Shown: positions 57,716-64,000 of the stretch, in pieces | Position numbering within the stretch: the first letter of the stretch is position 1 | Layout: every line of letters starts with the position of its first letter | Assembly (NCBI GenBank): GCA_024509875.1 | Contig: JAMPIV010000577.1 | Coordinates: 396,001-460,000, forward strand | DNA: 64,000 nt | Direction: 5' to 3' | DNA from: Oreohelix idahoensis | Taxonomy: Eukaryota; Mollusca; Gastropoda; Stylommatophora; Oreohelicidae | Translations under genes and position numbers: made by a program | Notes under the pieces: model-generated | Database searches by the model: none | Seen by the model: the letters and a program-made list of their open reading frames with translations, nothing else | Told to the model about the DNA's origin: nothing

Positions 57716-59460
57716 CCACTGTTACTAGTAGTATGTAGCCACCGAATGTTAATGCTGAATGTAGGAGGTCAAACCTGGACAGTACAATGTTGTGGTGTAT
57801 ATTTGGATCACCAAGCGTTGAGGCGCTGACAGGGTGTAATGTTGACTCTCTCTCAAACACCATGCAGGCTCTCAAGTGCGTAGTACTCGTAGAAGTATGT
57901 GGGTTGACATGATGTGTGGGTGAGTAGACATCAGATAAGATGGTGGACACGAATTCGTATAGGCTCTTGGACAAGTTAACAATGCACCCACTCAACCACA
58001 TGTAGACGTCAGTAAACGTTGGTAATACTGATGACCTTTTCAACAATTTATTACGAGACATACGGTGACATCAACAGCACAGTCAATTGCACATGGATCA
58101 GGGAATCACATACATGGTAATGGAGAAATCATCTGGCATCACAAATCTTGATCAGCTCATACATCAGGATACTAATGACAATGGTCTGTCAATCTACGTT
58201 CTGCTCATACTGAAGCTCAGGTACCCCTGATTAAGCGCGTCAGGTACCTCTAGCAAATATGCCGCACGACAAGGGCGGGCTCCCAATTTCTTAACAAAAA
58301 GTCTATGGCTCTTCTGGCATCACACGCCAGGTACTTCTTCTGGTGAAGAATATAGGTCGCGAAAGGCGGGCCTCTATGGCGACAGAATCAGGCCGCAAGT
58401 AGCGGGCCTCTATAACAAGGTAACCTCTGTGTTATTTCTCATAAGCAAGGCATATCCATCTATGCCAAACATACCGCCTGAATAGCGTGTACCAAACAGT
58501 ACAATCTTCGCTGGGCTTCTATTCAACAATAAGACGTATAGTCTTGGTTTCTGTATAGAGTGCAAATAGTAGGCTCTGTCTATCATATCATCTGTGAACT
58601 CTACTCAAAAATGTCGCCTCAAAATATCAATTGTTCTTATGTGCAGACAGCACCTAGTCTGCAAATCTAGGCATACGAGAGGATTAAAGTGTACATATTA
58701 CCTTGACAGCATCCTAGAAAATCACCAAACACAACACTTGCCATCCTTGGCGTACAGAATAAACTTGGGGAAGAATCACTGACATATCAGTCACACAGAG
58801 GACTTCATTTCCCCGTAATAATGGCAGAGAAAATCTCCAGACCTCTTGTCCGTTCAGAAACCCAAGTACACTGCCCAGATCGGAAGTGTCTCTCGATCTG
58901 CGCGCAAAAACCTGCGCATGTGCAATAAGCACAGTCCTGACTAAAGCTAATACAGACCAGAGCGTTTCCCCGAAACAAGAGGCAAAACCGCTCCTTATAT
59001 GGTCATGTGAATAGCGACTTAAGACATGACAACTATTTAAGAAATTTCCCCGAAACAGGTCAACATCGATCCTTTTAAGGATAGGGGAATAAGACAAGGG
59101 GAAGATAACCACTAATCAAACCTGTCACTGAAAAGTTAATAGACAGTTCTCTCTCTTAGACCATCAAAAAGTATCAAACAGGTTGACGTCTATAATACAG
59201 GCAAAAATGACAGTAACACCCACGTTGTAGAATTCCACGAGGAAATGATGCATACTAATGAGCCCAGGTGGTAGAATTCCCCGTTGCTATTGTGCATGCT
59301 AATGAGCCAGCGTGGATTGCACGTTCACTCTTGTGTTGCACACAAATCCAGGGCTGCGAAGCTATTCGAGGCTACTGTCCTATCATCTAACAATTCAGGG
59401 ACTTCACTTATCATACTATACGTACGTCACACCTATACAGCATTGTTCTTTACTTCTGAA
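57716..59460. other. No gene seen
   Basis: Mixed sequence with repeated short phrases such as AGGTACCTC/AGGTACCCC near 58218-58252 and GCGGGCCTCTAT at about 58366 and 58402. No open frame shows recognisable motifs. Part of it may belong to the LTR whose end lies at 62823. Confidence 0.45.
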
Positions 59461-59712
59461 TTATGTTGTGGAACTCCCTTGAGATAGAAGCGACATTATC
59501 CTTCTATCTACAACTCTGCAAAGAGTAATCTTGTGCGGAGTAAGACACATTTGACGACCCATTTTAGATATTGAGTTTTGGCCACAACTCCGCCAATGCC
59601 GGTCCCAAGCCCGGATGAAAAAGGAGGAGGGCGGCCTGCATGGAGGCCGTAAGGAGGCAGCCCCTCCACCATGCAAAGGCACAACAGGCCAATCACCTGT
59701 TTGCTTTAAATC

Positions 59713-60656
59713 ATGATTACGCGAACTACAAGAGAGAAAACCGGACTGATTCTAAAGGCGACGAACTGGAACGGACTACGGACTACGACTTATGGAACTT
59801 GGAACACAAGAAGTATAAATGGGAAGGAAGAGGAGCTGGTGGAAGAGATGAGGAAAGCAAAACTAGAAATCCTGGCTATAACGGAAACGAAGAAAAAAGG
59901 ACAAGGAGTCATGGATCTCGATGGCAACACGTTGCTCTACAGTGGTGTACCCATATCTGAAAGAGCTAAAGGAGGCGTGGGTTGCATTGTTGCCCAAAAT
60001 CAAAAAGATAGTATCAAGGGATGGAACTTTGTCTCGGAGCGCATTATGGTTGTAAAACTAAAGAAGGAGAAACCATAGTCAACCTGGTCATAGTGTATGG
60101 GCCAAATGAGGATGAGAGAGCAGAGGTCAAGGAGGAATTCTTCGAGCTGCTTCAAAGGACAGTAGATGACTGCCTAGATGAAGTTATTATGCTCGGAGAT
60201 TTTAATGCCAGAGTTGGAAATGACCATGCTAGATGGGGTGGAGTTATCGGAAGATATGGAGAAGATACTCTCAATGACAATGGAAAGCGACTCCTTAGAT
60301 TCTGCAGTGAGCAGAATCTGATCATTACAAACACAAAGTTCCCCCATAAGCGCATACATGCATACACTAGATGTGAACCAACCAAGAATGAGAAGTCAGT
60401 GATCGACTATGCCATTGTTCGGAGAAGCTCATTCAGATATGTCCGAGATGCAAGAGTCTGGAGGGGGCCAGAGATTGGAAGTGATCACTACCTGCTAACA
60501 ATCAAACGAACAACTGAAAGAGTTGCTCAGCCTAGGAACTGCCCAACATCACGCAAGAAACCAAGTAAACGAGCAGGAGAAATGAGCATTAGGACCTACA
60601 AGCTGAGAGAGCCAGAAATTAAGACCAGATATCAGGGCTTATTGCTACAGCAGTGA
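59713..60656 (+). pseudogene. LINE AP-endonuclease domain
   Basis: First frame 59713-60078: TYGTWNTRSINGKEEELVEEM, then LEILAITETKKKG with the catalytic Glu of ITET, and GVGCIVAQN. The frame shifts near 60055 and continues in 60021-60656: VIVYGPNEDERAEV, IMLGDFNARVG (catalytic Asp and Asn of GDFNA), and GSDHYLLTI (catalytic His of SDH). This is a complete set of exonuclease-endonuclease-phosphatase motifs, which nick the target DNA for priming. It is broken only by the indel. Confidence 0.88.
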
Positions 60657-61330
60657 GCAACACAGAAGAACGACCTGATGACTTGGAAACCCTCTGGAAT
60701 AAATTCAAGGATATCATAAAGACAGCTGCTGCAGAAGCATGCGGTGAAGTCCGACTTGGGAACCAGAGAAAGAGGACACCTTGGTGGACAGAGGAAGTCA
60801 AAGAGAAAATAACAGAGAAGAAAATGGCATGGAAACAATACTTAGGAGCTAAAAACACAACAGGACAAATGGAAAAATATAGAGAATATGTGACACTCAG
60901 AACAGAAGCAAAGAACAAAGTGCTAGCAGCAAAACAGAAGTCCTGGGAAGAATTTGGAGAAAAGCTAGAAAAAGATGCACAAGAAAACCAGAAATTGTTC
61001 TATAAGACCCTAAAGAACATGAGGAAAGAAAAACAATGCCCTCTCAAATTTATAAAGGACAAGCAAGGCAAATTGCTTACTGCCCCGAAGGAAGTAATGG
61101 AAAGATGGAAAGAATATTTCTCAGAACTCCTGGATGGTGAGCATGATGAAGCATCAGAAATGATAACCACTAGCACAGAAGAGAAAACCAATGATGGTGA
61201 AGATGACATAAAGATGGAAGAACTGAGGGCAGCACTAGAGAAAATCAAGATGGGCAAAGCAGCAGGGCATGATGGTATAACACCAGAAATGGTTAAGTAC
61301 ATGGGAGCATCGGCGACCTATTACTCTTAA
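60653..61330 (+). pseudogene. LINE linker between endonuclease and RT
   Basis: 225 codons, open: a Lys/Glu-rich helical region (PWWTEEVKEKITEKKMAWKQ, a typical W-W motif of this LINE type), then LKFIKDKQGKLLTAPKEVMERW and the first RT block ALEKIKMGKAAGHDGITPEM. The frame is left by an indel near 61325 where the RT frame takes over. Confidence 0.85.
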
Positions 61331-62745
61331 AGGTCCTACAGGCAGCATGGTGCAACAAGACCATACCAAAGGATTGGGAGATTGCCATCATAACACCAAT
61401 TTTCAAAAAGGGTGACAATCGACAATGTGGAAACCATAGAGGCATAGCCCTTCTCAGTGTCCCTGGTAAAATCTACTCTAGAATCCTAGAGCAGAGACTC
61501 CGACGCCTAGCTGAGCCACAATTGGATGAGGTCCAGTGCGGATTCCGAGCAAACCGAAGTACTCAAGACCTAATCTTCACACTCAGACAGCTGAGTGAAA
61601 AGGCCCTTGAGTATAAGAGTGAGATCCATCTTTGTTTCATAGATCTGGAAAAGGCGTTTGACAGGGTCCCCTGGAGCAAACTTTGGGACTGTTTGGCAAG
61701 GAAGAATATTCCAGCACCTCTGATTCATGCTATACAGAGCTTCTACAAGTCTTGCAGAAATTATGTGAGGACAGCAAACCATAAGTCAGAAGAGTTCAGG
61801 ACCACCACTGGTGTAAGACAAGGTGATATCCTATCACCTTACCTCTTCATACTCCTTATGGACGATGTCATCAAGGCATGTAAGGAGAGAACAAGAAAGT
61901 ATTCAGTGGGGTACTGGAAGATGAGACAGGTCTATATTTCGGAGCTGGCATTTGCTGATGATGTTGCCCTGATTGCTAAATCAGAGGCACATCTCCAATC
62001 CAACCTGCAAGTCTGGAAGGAAGAGCTGGAGAAGAGAGGGATGGTCATAAGCAGCTCTAAAACAAAATCCATGGTGATATCACGAGAAGAAAGAAAACAT
62101 CAGATTAAGTTGGGAGAACAGGTCCTGGAGCAGGTCGACCACTTTAAATATCTCGGAGCTATTATAGACCGAAAGGGAGGCATCAAAGAAGAGTTGGCCA
62201 CTCGAAAAGCAGCGGCTGGGAGACTTTTTCAGGCCATAAATCGTGGATTCCTCAGCAAGAAAGAGGTTGGTAAGAAAACGAAGATGGCTGTATACCGCTC
62301 CACCTATGTCCCAGTCTTGACATATGGATGCGAGTCGTGGGCAATGACTACAACCCACAAAAGCCAGATCCAAATCTCAGAAATGAGGTATCTGAGGAAA
62401 GTGGTTGAAGTAACAAGAAGAGACATGGTCCGCAACCAGACGATCCGTCAAGGCCTAAAATCCCATCCGCTGCAGACCCAAATAGAACAATCCCAACTAA
62501 GATGGTTTGGCCATGTCTGCAGAATGGGAGAAGATCGGCTACCACGACAAGCATGGGAAACAAAGAGCCAGGGATCCACACCTCCAGGACGACCCAGAGT
62601 CCGCTGGGAGGACAACATTAGACAATCTTTGAAGGACCGAGGACTAGAATGGAACCAGGCCAGGAAGAAGACAGCTGATAGAATGGTCTGGCGCTCTCTC
62701 TTCCAAACCTCTACACCTCACGGTAGAAGGGGAACGACTAGGTAA
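61331..62745 (+). pseudogene. LINE reverse transcriptase
   Basis: Blocks in order: WEIAIITPIFKKGDNRQCGN, HRGIALLSVPGKIYSRIL, DEVQCGFRANRSTQDLIF, CFIDLEKAFDRVPW (first catalytic Asp), TTTGVRQGDILSPYLF, ELAFADDVALIA (FADD catalytic motif) and HFKYLGAIIDRKGG. The C-terminus has LRWFGHVCRMGEDRLPRQAW and PPGRPRVRWEDNIRQS, ending HGRRGTTR. From 61522 to 62745 there are 407 open codons. All catalytic motifs are intact; only the upstream indels spoil the element. Confidence 0.92.
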
Positions 62746-62823
62746 GTAAGTAAGTAAGTAAGTAAGAGTTTTGGCCACTGGTGGACCACTACTGCAGAGC
62801 AAAGGGATTCAACTCCCGTGACA

Positions 62824-63187
62824 GATAATATACAATAAATATATGGGTGAAGATAATATATAATAAATACATAGGTGCAGATAATATATAATAAATATAT
62901 AGGTGAAGATAATACACATTAAATAAATCAGTGAAGATAATATTTAATAAGTACACCGGTGAAGATAATATACAATAGATACATCGGTGAAGATAATATA
63001 CAATAGATATATGGGTGATGATAATATATAATAAATACATCGGTGAAGATAGTATTTAATAAATACATCGGTGAAGATAATGTATAATAAATACAACCGT
63101 GAATATAACATTTAATAAATACATAGGTGAAGATAATATACAATAAATATACCGATGAAGATAATATACAATAAATACATCGGTGAA
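62824..63187. repeat. 28-bp minisatellite, left block (about 13 copies)
   Basis: Tandem copies of a unit near GATAATATACAATAAATACA + TCGGTGAA, beginning exactly after the CGTGACA end of the LTR. Variants differ at a few positions. Minus-strand Tyr/Ile/Leu frames are repeat artefacts. Confidence 0.93.
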
Positions 63188-63375
63188 GTTTTTTTTAGGC
63201 CACAAACGGCTCCTGGGTAAACCCAGCCCCAAAGGGGTACCAGAGCAACTCTGGGAAGGTTAAGGCGGCCGGCGTGATGCTGACCACTTCACCCCTAGTG
63301 TGCCGACGGTCAAGAAAATATGGGCCTAACACCATATTCCCAATATGCCTCAATGGGCTTGTAACGGGATCCTTT
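63188..63375. mobile_element. 188-bp unidentified insert in the minisatellite
   Basis: Non-repetitive insert starting with a T-run. Read on the minus strand it has GTCGGCACACTAGGGGTGAA, then a self-complementary stretch (CAGAGTTGCTCTG, and CCCTTTGGGGCTGGG) and ends in an A-run, so it may be a short retroposon lying on the minus strand. Both sides carry TACATCGGTGAAG, but that is part of the minisatellite unit, so the duplication is not informative. Confidence 0.5.
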
Positions 63376-63895
63376 ACATCGGTGAAGATAATGTATAATC
63401 AATATATAGGTGAAGATAATATACAATAAATACATAGGTGAAGATAATATACAATAAATACATAGGTGAAGATAATAAACAATAAATACATTGGTGAAGA
63501 TAATGTATAATAAATACATAGGTAAAGATATTAAACAATAAATACATAGGTGAAGATAATGTATAATAAATACATAGGTAAAGATAATATACAATAAATA
63601 CATAGGTGAAGATAATAACCAATAAATAACATCGGTGAAGATAATGTATAATAAATGCATCGGCGAAGATAATGTACAATAAATAAATCGATCAAGCTAA
63701 TATACAATAAATATACGGGAGAAGATAATATACAATAAATACATCGGTGAACTTAATATACAATAAATAGATCGGTGAAGATAATGTACAATGAATATAC
63801 GGTTGAAGATAATATACAATAAGTATATCGGTGAAGATAATGTACAATGAATACATCGATCAAGCTAATGTACAATAAATATATCGATGAGCACT
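63376..63895. repeat. 28-bp minisatellite, right block (about 18 copies)
   Basis: Continuation of the same 28-bp array, more degenerate towards the right, where ATCGATCAAGCTAAT variants appear. The last 105 bases of the window (63896-64000) hold nothing I recognise. Confidence 0.92.
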
Positions 63896-64000
63896 ACACT
63901 TAAGCTCAGGTTCAAGGTAATGAACTGAGAAAGGTCAAAGAACTATACAGGCATCTAACCCAAATGGCGCAGCAGCCCCCGGTTCTATATCCATAAAGGA

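Larger units (their letters stand above)
59586..62765 (+). mobile_element. RTE-like LINE, near full length
   Basis: Flanked by a perfect 13-bp duplication GAGTTTTGGCCAC (59573-59585 and 62766-62778). It begins AACTCCGCC, shared with the deleted derivative at 22445-22803, so the 5' end is probably complete. It has a short 5' region, an AP-type endonuclease, a linker and an RT, and a (TAAG)n tail at 62742-62765. One long protein without a separate ORF1 and a simple-repeat tail are RTE-like features; the clade is inferred from layout. Three single-base frameshifts (near 60055, 60630 and 61325) interrupt it, with no in-frame stop otherwise. Confidence 0.9.
59466..62823 (+). repeat. LTR-B-related LTR (3' portion), split by an RTE-like LINE
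   Basis: 59466-59585 and 62779-62823 together follow the last ~180 bases of the LTR-B LTR: GATAGAAGCG..CTTCTATCTACAACTCTGC.AAGAGTAATCTTG, then after the LINE TGGTGGACCACTACTGCA.AGCAAAGGGAT, ending CCCGTGACA. The LINE entered at GAGTTTTGGCCAC. I could not place the LTR's start or a second LTR, so it may be a solo or truncated LTR. Confidence 0.7.

Noticed and set aside
62824..63895. CRISPR array or origin-like iterons
   Set aside because: Tandem 28-bp units without spacers; this is an animal minisatellite.

Overview
This is a repeat-dominated stretch of an animal genome, with no bacterial-style operons. The single host-like coding exon (minus strand, 25612-26397) is the N-terminal half of a core-2/I-branching beta-1,6-GlcNAc-transferase of the type multiplied in molluscs. 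Together with the mix of mobile elements (Gmr1-type Ty3/gypsy elements, RTE-like and CR1/Jockey-like LINEs, ZBED5-like and ZMYM1-like hAT elements, Tc1, a tRNA-headed SINE) this suggests a mollusc, probably a gastropod. That assignment is inference; nothing in the sequence names the species.

Left third (1-23.3 kb): after a decayed LINE/mariner scrap comes a 13.6-kb hAT element (3226-16851, 8-bp target duplications matching at 7/8). It has been entered twice. A 5'-truncated LINE (4116-13806, 11-bp TSD) carries inside it an LTR retrotransposon (4814-13436, 5-bp TSD AGAAA). A second LINE (14467-15740, minus) sits further along the same hAT gene. The LTR element is young: its ~1966-bp LTRs differ at only a handful of sites, and its polyprotein is open except for one frameshift in an A-run. 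Its domain order is gag-protease-integrase-RT-RNase H, integrase before RT, as in the Gmr1 group. To the right lie trinucleotide arrays, a retroposon with perfect 13-bp TSDs, a second broken Gmr1-type element (about 19.08-22.16 kb) and a 359-bp internally deleted derivative of an RTE-like LINE (22445-22803).

Middle (23.3-51.2 kb): a dispersed repeat, a LINE tail, a tRNA-derived SINE and the glycosyltransferase exon precede one LINE copy (about 26930-50790) cut into three pieces by two LTR elements. LTR-A (27900-41044, TSD ACGGT) has 2.5-2.6-kb LTRs about 99% alike, but its 8-kb interior is a C-rich sequence with no recognisable gag or pol; it may be an assembly artefact. LTR-B (41409-50661, near-TSD GTTGG/GTTAG) is older, decayed, Gmr1-like as far as it goes, and has a Tc1 element in its 3' LTR.

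Right part (51.2-64 kb): a 28-bp minisatellite, two palindromic units, a ZMYM1-like hAT remnant holding a second copy of the 13-bp-TSD retroposon, about 4 kb without recognisable genes, and a nearly full-length RTE-like LINE (59586-62765, 13-bp TSD) inside an LTR related to LTR-B. A second, unrelated 28-bp minisatellite ends the window.

The genes do not form a pathway. The window records layered insertions whose order can be read from target duplications and from reading frames that resume on the far side of each insert. All comparisons were made by eye; percent identities are rough.
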